Assembly (NCBI RefSeq): GCF_050436995.1
Contig: NC_134775.1
Coordinates: 9,215,124-9,279,123 of the forward strand
From: Anticarsia gemmatalis
Taxonomy: Eukaryota > Arthropoda > Insecta > Lepidoptera > Erebidae
Length of the DNA: 64,000 bases
Reading direction: 5' to 3'
Shown here: piece by piece, positions 7,974 through 19,889 of the stretch
Position numbering within the stretch: position 1 is the stretch's first letter
Layout: every line of letters starts with the position of its first letter
The notes under the pieces: generated by a model
What the model was told of the DNA's origin: nothing
Databases searched by the model: none
Seen by the model: only the letters and a program-made list of their open reading frames with translations
Made by a program: the position numbers and the translations under genes

Positions 7974-9668
7974 TTATGTATATAGTATAGATAATTTATA
8001 TGTGAAAGATGTTTGATCAGGCGGAATGTATATTCCACATATTATGTGACTCTCACCGTGCGTCTTAGAGTCTAATTTTAAAAACACATAGTCGATAATA
8101 GGCGGTATCGCACAAGAATCAGGCGTCATAATATCAGTCTGCCAAAACGTTATTTCATAGCGTATGGCGTGAAGATCACGGCATACGGCAATCAGTACTC
8201 CACCACCATCTGACTTGCCATACAAAACACGGTTTCTATGACAACGAAACACTGTGTAACGTGAGTCACATATCTCCTCGTCAGCAATGCCAGGCACTAA
8301 CCAGGTCTCAGTTAAAACAATTATATCGTAAGACTCTGATAAAATATTATCGTACAACATTTTTAACTTAGTTCTATACCACGGCAGTTCTGATGATAAA
8401 TCGTTAAATTACTAGTTCTCCTGCATTAAATATAAAATCGCATTACTAGCCACAAAAAACAAATTTACAAATGGACCATCATTAGTAAAATAATACATGA
8501 TACAATAAAACTTGCTTCTGAGAATACATATAAATAATGCGTAATAAAATATTTTAACTTAAATATATATAATATGTTCTCTGTATAGTGGGCTAATAGT
8601 GTAATAAAAATATGTCACTCAACATTATATAGAATGATACACAAGTAATAAATTAGTAAATACATAATTACCAGCAATTAAACTGCAAATATTTAATAAC
8701 ATATTGAAGAAAAGGGTATATGCAAAACAACTGCAGAGATTTGTAGAACTCCACGACGTAAACAACACACAGAGTAGTGTAGTAAGTTTAGATAGGTCTG
8801 ATTCTGTACGTACATATAGCAATAACTGATGTTTGCTCATTAGCCCGCGCAGGAATAACTCCGTCTTTGATCCACAAGAATTTGAACCCCTTGTCCTTGG
8901 CAACGTCACGTGCTTGGCGAAATAATTTCTTTTTTAGCAAGGTTATATGTTCATTGACATATATTTCTTGGGGCGGGCCTTGCATTTTTAATTGGTCTGA
9001 TGATATACCCTTGTTAAAACGAACAACCAAAATGAAATTATCCCTCACAATCTGACTGGAAAACTTCATTACTATATTTTTTGGACGTGAATTCTTAGGC
9101 TTAAGCTGCTGAACTCTGTGGATGGAGACAATGTCACGTGATGTGACCGGTAGTTTTACAATACTTGCGATCTCTTCAATGACGGTGACCAAATTCTCCC
9201 CACGCTTTTCCGGCAAGTTATGAATCTCAATATTAGAGCTACGTGCCCTTTATTCCATTTCCTCTAATTTTGATTCCAGGTGGGCTATACGGGATTCTTT
9301 TGTTAGATCCTGTTGTTCAATTGCCATTACACGTGTTTGGAGCTCTTGATTTGTAGACAGCAAGTCATCATGTTTAGCACTTAAATAACTAATTGAGGTC
9401 TTGACACTCTCAAATTCTGATAATAACAGGGTTAGTTTCTCATCTTATTTCGAAGACCATGATTTGAACATCGTTTCCATGTTGATAGTAAGCAATTGAA
9501 CTGCTGCCTGAAATATTGATCCTGGTCCAATGATACTCCTTTTCGGAATGCCACATACGGTGGGGGTGACTCTTGATCTATAAGCGACCCGTCTACGCTC
9601 ATACCAACACTCTTCGACTCATTATCCTCAACATCAACTCGATCAAATGTGCTGTTGACCGGATTCAT
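7974..9668 (-). pseudogene. Decayed LINE (family F): ORF1 and start of endonuclease
   Basis: Antisense non-LTR retrotransposon remnant. ORF1 runs from about 9668 to 8788 and is broken by stops near 9432 and 9250. It shows a coiled-coil-like stretch (ISYLSAKHDDLLSTNQELQ) and an RRM-like transposase_22-type domain (RPKNIVMKFSSQIVRDNFI; LFRQARDVAKDKGFKFLWIKDG). After a spacer of about 400 bp ORF2 begins with an apurinic endonuclease domain (SYDIIVLTETW, DGGGVLIAV, CGIYIPPDQ) at 8390-8040, then ends abruptly. RT is absent. ORF1 resembles the intact ORF1 of LINE B (44.9 kb) in domain order. Confidence 0.75.
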
Positions 9669-9825
9669 TATCGTGTTGTGATATCTCTGCTTTGTTCCCT
9701 AATCTGTGCAAATCGGTACACGCTGGCAGGTAACAATTAGCGAAGGTAAACTATGCGAGATGCGACACAAGGCAACCGGTACGGTACAGCGCGCGCGGCG
9801 GAATGGAAATGGATTCTTGAAGCCA

Positions 9826-10208
9826 AAGAGATTTTATTACAAGTTCATACATACCTCTGAGGTTAAGCTATGCTTGCTGAGGTTGTTTTGTGGATGGGTG
9901 ACCATCTTATACATATCGAGTTTCTTCGTGTTTCGGAAGGCACGTTAAATTGTGGGTCCCGGCTGTCATTTTCAAAGATCTTTGACAGTCCTTAACAGTA
10001 GTCAGAAGCTTGAAAGTCTGACAACCAGTCTTACCGAAGGGTATCGTGTTGGTACCCAGGTATTGGGTTGTGGAGGTCAGATAGGCAGTCGCTCCATGTA
10101 AAACAATGGTACCCAGCTGGAAGCCGACTCCGACATAGTTTGGAACAAAGGCTAAGCCAATATATACAAAATATAATGCGAAAAAACTTTTTCCCCGACC
10201 TTAATACA
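9826..10208. mobile_element. Mariner terminal fragment carrying a SINE
   Basis: The sequences GCCAAAGAGATTTTATTACA at 9821 and AATGCGAAAAAACTTTTTCC at about 10177 match contiguous sequence at 22175-22255, which is the 5' end and inverted repeat of the mariner at 21.0-22.3 kb. Here they are separated by the 5S-type SINE, so only the mariner end is present. Confidence 0.7.
9853..10168 (+). mobile_element. SINE with 5S-rRNA-derived head, copy 2 (5'-truncated)
   Basis: Aligns by eye over its full length with the SINE at 3669-4035. It keeps the GAGGTTAAGCTATGC and GTGGATGGGTGACC promoter-like blocks but lacks the first 70 or so bases of copy 1 and has a deletion near the 3' end. It ends GGAACAAAGGCTAAG. 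A clean target duplication was not found. Confidence 0.8.
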
Positions 10209-10209
10209 T

Positions 10210-11020
10210 AATCTTAATCGAATAGCTCTAACAATTTAAATTTTATTGATATCTAAAATACACTGATTTCGTCACTGATATACTGACACACTGATGATCA
10301 TCAAAATGTTTGACAACCTCTTGAAGTGCTAGAAAACTAATGTTTAGTATGTAATGTAAAGCTAGTAGATACAACCAACAAAAAAATCATAAACCTATAA
10401 TTTTCGACCCCCATACCGTAAAATGAGGGGTGGAAGTTTGTACAAGACTTCTCGTTTTTTGTCTTATTTTAATAAACCATCAAAGAAAAAAGACAAAGAC
10501 AGAGAATGGGCTATGGAAACTGATACTGTTGAGGTGTAAGAAATGACCCAAAAAAATAAGACTGCTTAGCAACTAACGAAAAGAACTGAAATACCACTAA
10601 AAACATTTCAGGAAAAATGGTATCAAGACTATGATAAAGATACCAGATCTCATATAGAACCAAGCTTCTGAATCTACACGGCCTAACTTTCAACCCCAAC
10701 TTAACAAATTCTACATATCAGTAAAAATGTTTAAACTTACTTCAGAAACTAAACATTCGCATCATCTCCATGACCGTAGCGAAACGGCGAATATTAATGA
10801 AATGATGCGAGCGCGTTCGGAACAAAATAAATCTAATAGAATCAAAACACGACTGTCTTTGACTAGTGCACGGTCAATCCTAAATGCACCTGTAGCGGCT
10901 CGCTACATACAGCGACATCTACTGGGACCAGCGCGCAACCAACCACCACGCGCAGTGTGACTGACGTCACAAGTACTAGATCGCGCTATCGAAGTTTGCA
11001 CTGCAACTGACTATATATAC
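10210..11020. other. No gene recognised
   Basis: Unique-looking AT-rich sequence. A TGACGTCA palindrome (about 10962) and TATATATA (about 11011) lie shortly upstream of the Tc1 remnant and could be part of its promoter end, but this is not established. Confidence 0.4.
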
Positions 11021-11025
11021 AAGTT

Positions 11026-11083
11026 CCCGACTACAACAGTCGGGCAGCCTAGGCCCACCAGGCACGATCACCTTGCCTGGTGG
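11026..11083. repeat. Two consecutive perfect hairpins
   Basis: First: CCCGACT/AGTCGGG, 7-bp stem with a 5-nt loop (11026-11044). Second: CCACCAGGCA/TGCCTGGTGG, 10-bp stem with a 9-nt loop (11055-11083). They lie just upstream of the first recognisable Tc1 transposase codons. Confidence 0.7.
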
Positions 11084-11119
11084 TGAGGATCCTCCAGATC
11101 TTGTCCAGGACACGTATAG

Positions 11120-11666
11120 TGCGCATTCTACGGATTAGAGTATGGAGACGAGAAGGTGAGCGATTTTCGGACCCTTTCATCCATGAAAGTGACAGATTCG
11201 GGAGCCCAATGTCATGGTGTGGGGAGGTATCAGTATATCCGGTAGAACTGAGCTTGGAATTCTCAATCAAGGCACTGTAACTGCACAGCGATACATTGAG
11301 AAGGTTGTCAGACCCCATGTGGTCCCATTTGCAACGAGAATCGGCGCAAAGTTTCAGTTAATGCACGACAATGCACGCGCACATACAGCAAGACGCACCA
11401 GAGCGGCTATGGAAGACGCTGATATCCGGGTGCTACCGTGGCCCGCGAACAGTCCAGACCTCAATCCGATTGAAAACATGTGCCATCTATTTTAACGAAA
11501 CGTTCGAGGTACCGATCGACCGGTTCATAATGAAAGACAAGTGATTGAAGTGTTAAAATCAAGCTGGGAGCAAATTCCTGAAGAAACAGTGAGACATTTA
11601 ATAGAAAGTGTGCCTCCCTGGATTCAAGAATGTGTTCCCAAAAGAGGAGGCCACACACAGTACTAA
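11120..11666 (+). pseudogene. Tc1-family transposase remnant (5'-truncated, frameshifted)
   Basis: C-terminal two thirds of a Tc1-like (DD34E) transposase. Readable blocks are RIRVWRREGERF (about 11125), MVWGGISISGRTELGIL (11214), LMHDNARAHTARR with the second catalytic Asp, and LPWPANSPDLNPIEN with the catalytic Glu. A frameshift near 11205 and a stop at 11493-11495 break the frame. The tail (VPPWIQECVPKRGGHTQY) continues to a stop near 11664. The errantivirus LTR begins 27 bp downstream, inside the 3' flank of this transposon; the flank resumes at 20840. Confidence 0.85.
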
Positions 11667-11692
11667 AAAAGTACAAAAAACAATACGGCACG

Positions 11693-11940
11693 AGTTAGGC
11701 AATCGCTTAATGTGCGTTAGTGCTGACTACGCATCGGATGATGTTGTGAAGTGCTGACTGTGCATCGGATGATGTTGTGCGTCATAGTGTAAACTGCATA
11801 ATTGCATTTTAGTATTAAGGTTAGCTAATAGATAATTAATAATTGTAAATCATTCTTGTAGAACGTTTCCTATAGTAAACTTGTATTTTTAAATAAATAA
11901 ATATTTTTTTAATAATAATTCCGTTCGCCGTAATTTAACT
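11693..11940 (+). repeat. 5' LTR of errantivirus element
   Basis: 248 bp. Contains a 31-bp tandem duplication (11719-11780, unit starting GTGCTGACT and ending GATGATGTTGTG), an AATAAA-rich stretch near the 3' end and the TAATTTAACT terminus. Confidence 0.93.
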
Positions 11941-11957
11941 GGCGCAGTCGGTAGGAT
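11939..11957 (+). promoter_or_regulatory. Primer binding site, tRNA-Ser type
   Basis: CTGGCGCAGTCGGTAGGAT directly abuts the 5' LTR. It matches the tRNA-Ser-type primer site seen in gypsy-group errantiviruses. Confidence 0.8.
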
Positions 11958-12490
11958 CGCGACACTCAGCTTCGAATACAACTCTTCGGCTAAAGTGAAC
12001 GGTATCTATCGTTATCTTCGCGATCGCATATACGAATCTACGACGGCGAATATTCCACGGGAAGTCCAGAGAATTGGAAGTCCTGCGTTCTACAAGGTCC
12101 GGCTGGAGATGCAGTGGATACTAGGGTGAGTGCTTGTTGTATTCCCCGTTTCCTATGCTATATTTCCTGTCGTTATTAATTAAATGATTTATGTGTGTTT
12201 GTGTATAGGCTAAAATCGCTATAGACAAATTACTTTAGAGATAGAATACTTTAGGTGCGTATTTGTAAACGTGCTAACATCGCAGTATACGGATTCGCAT
12301 TAGATATCAAATTATAATTATAATAAAATTAAAGTGTGTATTTGTTCGTTAGAATCACGTTTAATTACACTCGTTTTAATAAATAAACTTCAAGCTAAGT
12401 AATAACTGAGTAGGTAAGCAGACAGTAAGCTAACGTAGTTTATTGTACTTATATATTTTGTGTTGTTGTGTGAATTATAACTAACTCACA

Positions 12491-13554
12491 ATGGCTATTG
12501 AGTTAGCGACATTTAAATTTGTATCGGAACTATTACCAAAGTACGATGGTAATCCTAAAACGTTAAATTATTATATTAAAGAAGTAGAGAATGTTATGTC
12601 CTTATTGGACACAGCAGTTAGGGAGCACCCCGCTCTTATCAGTTTAATTAAAAGTAAATTAAGCGGCTCCGCAATCAGTGCAATAGCCTCTGAAGGAACT
12701 GTTGATACTTGGTACGCGATCAAGACCGCGTTAACGCGTAGACTAGGCGAACCACGTAATGAAATTCAGTTAATGCAGGAGTTAACGCGTTTGCGTCGTA
12801 ACAAAAATGAAGATGCTGAGTCGTTTGGCAAGCGATTAAGGGACGTATTAGATACATTAAATGTCGTAGGCAAGCATACAGATAAGGCGTACTACGAAAG
12901 TATGGTAATAGACCAATACGTAAGTCAATTAGAATTCCAAGTGTCCGCTGGCGTGCGAATTGCGCAGCCTTCTACTCTCGAAGCAGCTATTGTAACGGCT
13001 AGGCAGGAGGAAGCTCGACTAGCGTTCAATAGATTTAATAACAGTTTTAGCTCCATGTCTATACAAACCAAACCAAAAGATTTACCTAAATCTAACCACA
13101 ATATGATGCCCCAAGTTAATCAGTTTACCCAACGCAATAACTGGCATTCAGACCAAAGGCAACAGAAAGGCCAAGGCATGCCCGCATGGAAAAACCCTTC
13201 AGGGAATCCAAGGCCTAGTGGATCTGGTACTTTTAGGAACTCAGGTAACTTTAGGTCTCAGCCAAATGTACCCCGCCAACAAGTAAACCCACCACAAAGG
13301 GTGTCGGACGTCTCTATGAGGTCGGTAAGTAAGCCTGAAAAGCCACGATTTGCTCCTGAAGAAATGTTTTATACACAGCACAGTCAAGATCAGTATTAAC
13401 CTGATAGTTACGAACCCTATTATAACGGTGAGTACTGTAGTAATAATTTACAATATTATTGTGATCAAGACTATGACTCGATGCCTAATACGTCAGCGGA
13501 GGAACCAAGCCATCAGGATTTTTATCAGGAAGAGGACCCCACGAACCACAGCTG
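12491..13554 (+). pseudogene. gag: gag of errantivirus element (premature stop)
   Basis: Capsid/nucleocapsid polyprotein. ATG 12491 in the context CACAATGGC opens a frame with an alpha-helical capsid-like region (ELLPKYDGNP near the start, LMQELTRLRRNKNEDAESF, ATARQEEARL-type end). It is followed by a Gln/Asn/Arg/Pro-rich basic tail without a CCHC knuckle, as in other gypsy-group gags. TAA at 13397-13399 ends the frame at 302 codons. The same frame then stays open for 51 codons (Tyr/Asp/Glu-rich) to TGA 13552-13554 and overlaps the start of pol, so the first stop looks like a nonsense mutation. Pol begins in the -1 frame, the usual arrangement for gag-pol ribosomal frameshifting. Confidence 0.85.
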
Positions 13555-16500
13555 ATAAATATTGTCGATCTCAACCACCACGGTAAGGATCACCTTCCTT
13601 ACATAGAATTACCGGAATTTCAAGGTAAATTCTTATTAGACACTGGAGCCTCGCGTTGTATGATATCACCTGATGTAATAGCTGGTACTACCAAAATAAT
13701 GTCGAATAAAATTTCTTTCAAAGTCGCGTCAAGTGAAGTCCTGTAACACAGGTTTTTTTTAAAACCTAGCTCAGGTCGGTCACAATTAATTATATTTAGA
13801 ATTAATAATATTGTATCTCTAGCGCATGTTATAAGTATAATTATTCCGTTCACTAACAATTAAAATAGTCTTTCTTACTAACTCTCTTATATACTGTATA
13901 AAACTCAAATGTAACATTATACTATGTAACATTAATAAGTTAAGTTAATTTAACTAGTTTCGAACATTGTATCGAGCGTGAACCGTTTCAAGTCAAAACC
14001 GCGCATGCTGTCACACGTCACGAATACATTGCTATGTTACCATTACCACCGGAATTTAACACAGACAAATGTCATAAATTTTTATTATTTGATTTTGATC
14101 CAAAATATAGAGGTCTTATTGGTATGGACTTATTAAAAGAATTAGGTTGTAGCATAGACTTAAAAAAAAAGGTTCTGCGTACATTTGATACTGAAATACC
14201 AATTTACTTTGATTATCCAATAAAGAAACTTAACATTGACCCTCATTGTGAGAAATTTATTACAGTTAAAACAAATTTTCTTGACGGTAACTACATTTGC
14301 GATAACTATAACTGGTCTAAAGGACTTCAGTCACCGGCCGCGATAGTAACAGTAAAAAACGGTACTTTTAAGACATCTATAATAAATTTTACAGATAAAC
14401 AACAATTAGTTAGCAACAATTGTCCTTTACCTCTTGAGCCCTTACCGTCACAGTTAATACAAAAGAATATTAAAACACATAAATTAAATAAGCTTGAGAC
14501 CCAGACTGACATTGACAACGAATTACGTGAAAATTTAAAGAAAATTCGAACTAGCCACATGAACGAAGAGGAAGAACGCGAAATTACGAAAATTTGCTAT
14601 CAATATCGTGATATATTTTACTCTGAGAAAATTCCCTTATCCTTTACTCACACAGTTAAACATGAATTGAGATTAACCGATAATACCCCGATTTTTGTTA
14701 GAAGCTATAGACAAGCCCCTCAACAAAGTATAGAGATTAAAAAACAAATCGATAATTTATTAAAACAAGGGATTATTAGGGAAAGTATTTCGCCCTGGTC
14801 ATGCCCTGTACACATAGTACCTAAAAAGCTAGATGCCTCGGGAAAAGTTAAATGGAGACTTGTTATTGACTATAGACGACTTAATGACAGAATTATTGAG
14901 GACAAGTACCCTCTGCCTAATATTAACGACATCCTTGATAGGTTAGGGCGCGCGCAATATTTTACAACCCTAGACTTAGCGAGTGGGTACCATCAACTAG
15001 AGATGCACCCGAATGATATAGAGAAAACTGCGTTTACCACCGAAAGAGGTCACTATGAATTCTTAAGAATGCCTTTTGGACTAAAGAATGCTCCGAATAC
15101 ATTTCAGCGTCTTATGGACCATATACTCAGAGGCATAGATAACGTTTTTACTTATCTTGATGACGTCATAATTGTCGGAACATCGCTTCAAAGCCATAAT
15201 GAAAAACTTAAGTTAGTATTTGAGCGCTTTAAATTGCATAACCTTAAAATTCAGTTAGACAAATCGGAGTTTTTACAAAAACACGTTAACTTTTTAGGAC
15301 ACGAACTAACTGACCAAGGACTACATCCCAATAAAGACAAGATCAAAGCAGTTTTAAATTTCCCTATTCCCCAAACACAAAAGGACATAAAGTCATTTTT
15401 AGGACTAGTGGGATATTACAGATAGTTTATTAAAGACTTTGCAAAACTGACAAAACCCTTAACATCGTGCCTCAAAAAGAAAGCAAAAGTAGTACATACA
15501 GACGAATTTCTAGACGCAGTTAATAAATGTAAACAGATCTTGACGAATGCCCCAATCCTCCAATACCCTGACTTTGATAAACCGTTTATCCTGACAACTG
15601 ACGCATCAGATTTTGCATTAGGTGCAGTGCTATCTCAAGGTAATGTTGGCTCAGATAAACCAATAGCCTTTGCATCCAGAACACTGTCAGAAACTGAGAC
15701 CCGATACTCGACTATTGAAAAGGAGTTATTAGGCATAGTTTGGGCTATCAAATACTTTAGACCTTATTTGTACGGACGTAGATTTACTATTTATACAGAT
15801 CATAGACCTCTTACATGGTTAATGTCATTAAAAGACCCTAACTCAAAATTAACCCGTTGGAAATTAAAGTTAGCTGAATATGACTATAAAGTAGTTTATA
15901 AGAAGGGCAAACAAAATACTAACGCTGATGCACTATCCAGAGTCAAAATGTTTCATAAGAGCATTGATTCATTAGCTGTTAATTTGGATAATAATGATGA
16001 TGACAATATAATAAACGAAATATTTGACAACGCCCGTAGAGAAGCAGAGACGACTAATAACCCAAACCCGAATGACATAAATAATGACAACCTTGATACC
16101 CCTAATGATAATCGCAATGAAATAGAAATAAGAAGTGTTAATCCTTCCCAAACCGACAGAGAAACTGACTCAATGAGTATCGTAACAGTTGACCCCGACC
16201 AATTAGTATCTACAAACCATACGCAACCTGATAATGAAAATAATGGTATTCCCATTTTATCTGACGCAATTGACAGACAGCTGAAACAATTTTACACCCG
16301 TTCGACCCCAGGTTCTGCATATAGAGTAGAAAATAGATCTACTAATTCTAGAACTGTAATTAAAGACGTGTTCATCCCAGTAAATAATACCGAGTCAGAA
16401 ATAGTAAAGTTCTTAAAGGAACACACAATAGCAGATCGTATTTTCCATTGTTATTTCTATGATGAAAGTTTATATTTAGCGTTTTCAAGAGTATATACCA

Positions 16501-17144
16501 CAATATTTAATGACAGAGGACCTAAATTAATAAGATGTACAGCACGGGTTACACTCGTAGAAAATAAATCGGAACAACAAGAATTAATTAAACGATATCA
16601 CGAAGGTAAATCATCGCATAGAGGAATTCAGGAGACGTATAAACAATTACATAGAATCTACCATTGGCCTAATAAATGTTATTGACTATTCAAAGGTTCA
16701 TAAATCAGTGTGACATCTGCTTGAAATCCAAATATGAAAGACATCCTTTGAAACCTCCATTAGCTTTAACAGAAACACCAGCAAAACCATTAGAACATTT
16801 GTTTATGGACCTCTACTCCACAGGAGGTGCAACATTTTTAACAATAATTGATAATTTTTCGAAATTTGCTTAGGCAGTACCGTTAAACGCGTCTAGTAGT
16901 GTTCATATTGCAGAAGCTTTGTTAGAAGTATTTTCTATACTAGGATAACCTCTCAAAATAACCACAGACTCGGATACAAAATTCGACAATGACGTCATAA
17001 AAGAGATATGTGCTTCACACGATATTAATATCCATTTTACAACTCCTTATAACCCAAACTCAAACTCACCCATAGAACGCTTTCACTCCACTATTGCTGA
17101 AATCATTAGAATCCAGAGAATGACAAATAAAGACGACCCTATAC

Positions 17145-18386
17145 ATTCAATTCAATTCAATTCAATTCAATTTTATTCAAATAAATTAATACATAAAGTT
17201 TAATATAAGTCTTATAGTTAGAATATTAGGTAGGTACATAATAAAAACATAGGGAGCCTGTATTAGGATAAATAAATCCTGTATCACAGGCTCTTAGATA
17301 CGGCGAGCGTTATTGATAAAAAACAAAAATTTACTTATACAATATTTAGATATTAAATAATAATAGTTAAAATTTCTGGCAAAGTAAAGTTTAGATAGCA
17401 CTACAATACTGTATCATACTCCAGACCAACAAGACATTATTCCCCAGCTCCCGTGCTAGGTTTGTACCTGTGTTACGGTGAGACAGAGAACAAGGCCGTC
17501 AGAGTCTTTGATAACACAATTTTTGCAGTACTATGTTAATATAAAGATTATAATGGACCTATACACTATCATTATATAAAAATGACAAAATATGCTAATA
17601 TGTAACTTAAGTAACGAAACATGTATATTGAAACAAAAATAAAAATCTAGGTCAAGCATTTAATGACGCAGTTCAGAAATTTGCTAACTAAGGAATCGAG
17701 TATAAGTGGGTCAGTAGTGTTTGATGGAATGTTTACATTGGTGAAAAATGAAGTAATATAATAATGAAGTACAAAGTTCACACACATAATTATTACGAAA
17801 ATAACTTAATAAGACGCCTATGCACCCTCATAATCAACAGAGTTGATGTATCTCTGTTCAGCAGCTTTTCTAGCGGGACACTCTGCTATTCCTGTTTGGT
17901 GTTTATTGGGCTTATTGTAACGTGTGCAAGTAGCGCATTTAGGCTCCATGGTATGCTTCAATATACAAGCGTCTATTTTATGTCCCGTAGCCGCACAGTG
18001 TCCACAAATGGTGTGACTTTCACGGCAAGATTTTGCCGCATGCCCGTACTGCTGGCACTTGTAGCATCTAGTTACAAGTGTGAAGTCCCTAACAGGACAA
18101 GAGGTCCAGTTTATGAATATACGAGTCTGAGTGATGAGAGCCTTGCGAATATTAGCAGGGACTTCAATTATATAATTACAGTTCGGGGCATCTTTTCTGC
18201 CGGATTTGTGGCTTAACTTGCATGTGGTCAAAAAGGTTTCTAGTGTCAAAGATGGAATTTTCTCGGCTATGTTTTGTTCGAATATGCAGGCAAAAACCTC
18301 TTTTTCGGGCATTGCGGAGGGAACCCCAACGATCACAATCCGAGGTTTGCGCTTTTGGGGTTCATCGGCTATGAGTCCATTCGATA
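17145..18386 (-). mobile_element. LINE fragment with zinc-knuckle ORF1 only, inserted in integrase
   Basis: Antisense insertion of about 1.24 kb; boundaries are approximate. It reads ORF1 C-terminus, then 3' UTR, then a tail of (AATTG)n at 17145-17175 (read on the minus strand). No ORF2 sequence lies between the ORF1 stop (17818) and the tail. A CATTC string on each side may be part of the target duplication. Confidence 0.75.
17818..18380 (-). CDS. LINE gag-like ORF1, C-terminal part, three zinc knuckles
   Basis: RNA-binding ORF1 of the R1/I/jockey kind. From 18336 the frame is open for 172 codons. It contains an RRM-like stretch (PNCNYIIEVPANIRKAL) and three knuckles in series: CYKCQQYGHAAKSC, CGHCAATGHKIDAC and CATCTRYN...ECPARKAAE, ending VDYEGA at the stop. 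The N-terminal part is missing because the element is 5'-truncated at the insertion boundary. In full elements ORF1 would coat the RNA and carry it with ORF2. Confidence 0.8.
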
Positions 18387-19656
18387 ATGAAATACGCTAT
18401 TATCGCATATAACAATGCTATTCACTCTACCACTGGCTATTCACCACGTGAACTGTTGTTTGGTCATACAGCATCCCGGAATCCGTTAGAAATATATTAT
18501 CCTAAGGAATTTTACCAAGACTATGTTCTTAATCACCGTAAAAATGCAGAAGCAGTCCAGGAATGCATAGCGGCCCACGTATCTAAGAATAAGGAACAGG
18601 TAATAGAAAAGCGGAATCAGGCAGCTGAAGCTACAATGTTGAAGGTAGGTGAAACAGTGTATAAGCAGGTGGCTAAAACTACGAGGAGCGATAAGACCAA
18701 ACCAGTATTTAAAGGACCGTATAAAATCATCCATCTCCATCCAAATAATGTTGCTGAAATAATAGGAAGTCATCCCAATTCTAAATCTATTCGAGTCCAT
18801 TTCAAGCTTTTACGAAGACCACACCTTGTTTCAGGATCTTCGTCACAGGAGCCTTCGTGCTCCACGCAGCCGCCAACCTGACCCTTAATCCCGTAGATAA
18901 CTCTAACGGTATTCTTTTAATAAAACAAGGGCAAATTTTAAAGCAGGTAGACACTTTTAGTTTGGCGTGTGTTTATAACGTATCTTATTTACATGAAACG
19001 ACCTTAAAGCTTATGGCATTATATACCGATACTAAAGCTGCTGAAAATAATGATGACTTGCACAGAGCATATAAGGATCAAATAGAAAGTAGTTTAAATT
19101 TAATAGGTAAGAAAATTACATTTATTGCACCACACCATAGATTTAGACGTGGATTTATTAACGGATTAGGTTCGATTGTTAAAACAATTACAGGTAACTT
19201 GGATTATGAAGATGCGGTAAAATTTGAAAATGAAATATCTAACCTACGTAGTTCAGTTAACAAGATCAATATATCGCAAAAACAGTCATTATTTATAGCA
19301 AAACATGCAGTAGAAGAATTCACTAAACAGATTAAGCTTTTAGATCAGAACCAGAAAAAATTAAGCCTTGTGTTAAAAAATGCCACTCTTAGTAATAACT
19401 TCGTAGTAAATAAGTTGCACTTTTTAGATTTATATATTCAAATAGATTTTAGTTTGCAGATATTGTTAGATAAATTAGTAATATTAGAAGACGCTATGAC
19501 GTTTGCTCAATTGGATGTAATGCACCCAAGTATAATATCTCCACATAGTCTTATTAATGAAATGTTAGCGATACAAAAATTTAATCAGCTGAAGCCTGTT
19601 GATGGGATTAATATTAATAATATTCATAGCATAGAGAAGTCTATCAGTGTAAAAGC

Positions 19657-19889
19657 TTTTTTTTTTTTTTTTTTTTATTTTATTTTTTTTTAGACAACTC
19701 CCGCACTAAGAATTGCTCTTGTGTCGCGGGGACTTTTACAAACATACAAACAACGGACACAAAGCACAACCAGACCCGAAACAATTATTTGTGGATCGCA
19801 CAAATAATTGCTCCGTGTGGGAATCGAACCCACGACCTCCCGATGCAGTGGTATCGGCGTGGTGACCTAAACCACTGCGCCAAATACCT
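19657..19889 (-). mobile_element. tRNA-derived SINE inserted in env
   Basis: Antisense, about 233 bp. Reading the minus strand, a tRNA-like head (GGCGCAGTGGTTTAGG as A box, GGTTCGATTCCC as B box) is followed by a short unrelated body and a poly(A)-rich tail (poly(T) at 19657-19691 on the plus strand). The head can be mistaken for a tRNA gene, but lacks a foldable acceptor stem partner by eye. Confidence 0.85.

Larger units (their letters stand above)
13555..18881 (+). pseudogene. pol: pol of errantivirus element: protease, RT, RNase H, integrase (broken)
   Basis: Protease is visible at 13621-13743 (FLLDTGASRCMIS) and stops at TAA 13744-13746; about 240 bp of degenerate sequence follow. RT lies at about 14550-15425 (WRLVIDYRRLN, MPFGLKNAPNTFQRLMD, TYLDDVII) with an in-frame TAG at 15423-15425. 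RNase H lies at 15540-15950 (LTTDASDFALGAVLS, IYTDHRPL). The integrase HHCC zinc region is split by a frameshift near 16676. The core D, D and E are readable (FMDLYS, ITTDSDTKFD, NSPIERFHST) with stops near 16873 and 16948. The core is then interrupted by a LINE, and the C-terminal region with the GPY/F-type block (VFKGPYKI) resumes at about 18387-18881. At least four independent lesions besides the insertion. Confidence 0.88.

Noticed and set aside
7950..7975. Transposon end (TTACACCCTGTATA)
   Set aside because: Suggestive of a terminal repeat, but no inverted partner or target duplication was found.
13744..13990. Separate insertion (MITE) between protease and RT of the errantivirus
   Set aside because: No inverted repeats or target duplication; could equally be degenerate protease-RT linker sequence.
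17764..18216. Plus-strand ORF of 150 codons
   Set aside because: Shadow of the antisense zinc-knuckle ORF1, which has clear CCHC motifs.
19785..19889. tRNA-like gene (A and B box, GGTTCGATTCCC)
   Set aside because: It is the head of an antisense SINE with a body and poly(A)-type tail, inserted in env; not a free tRNA gene.
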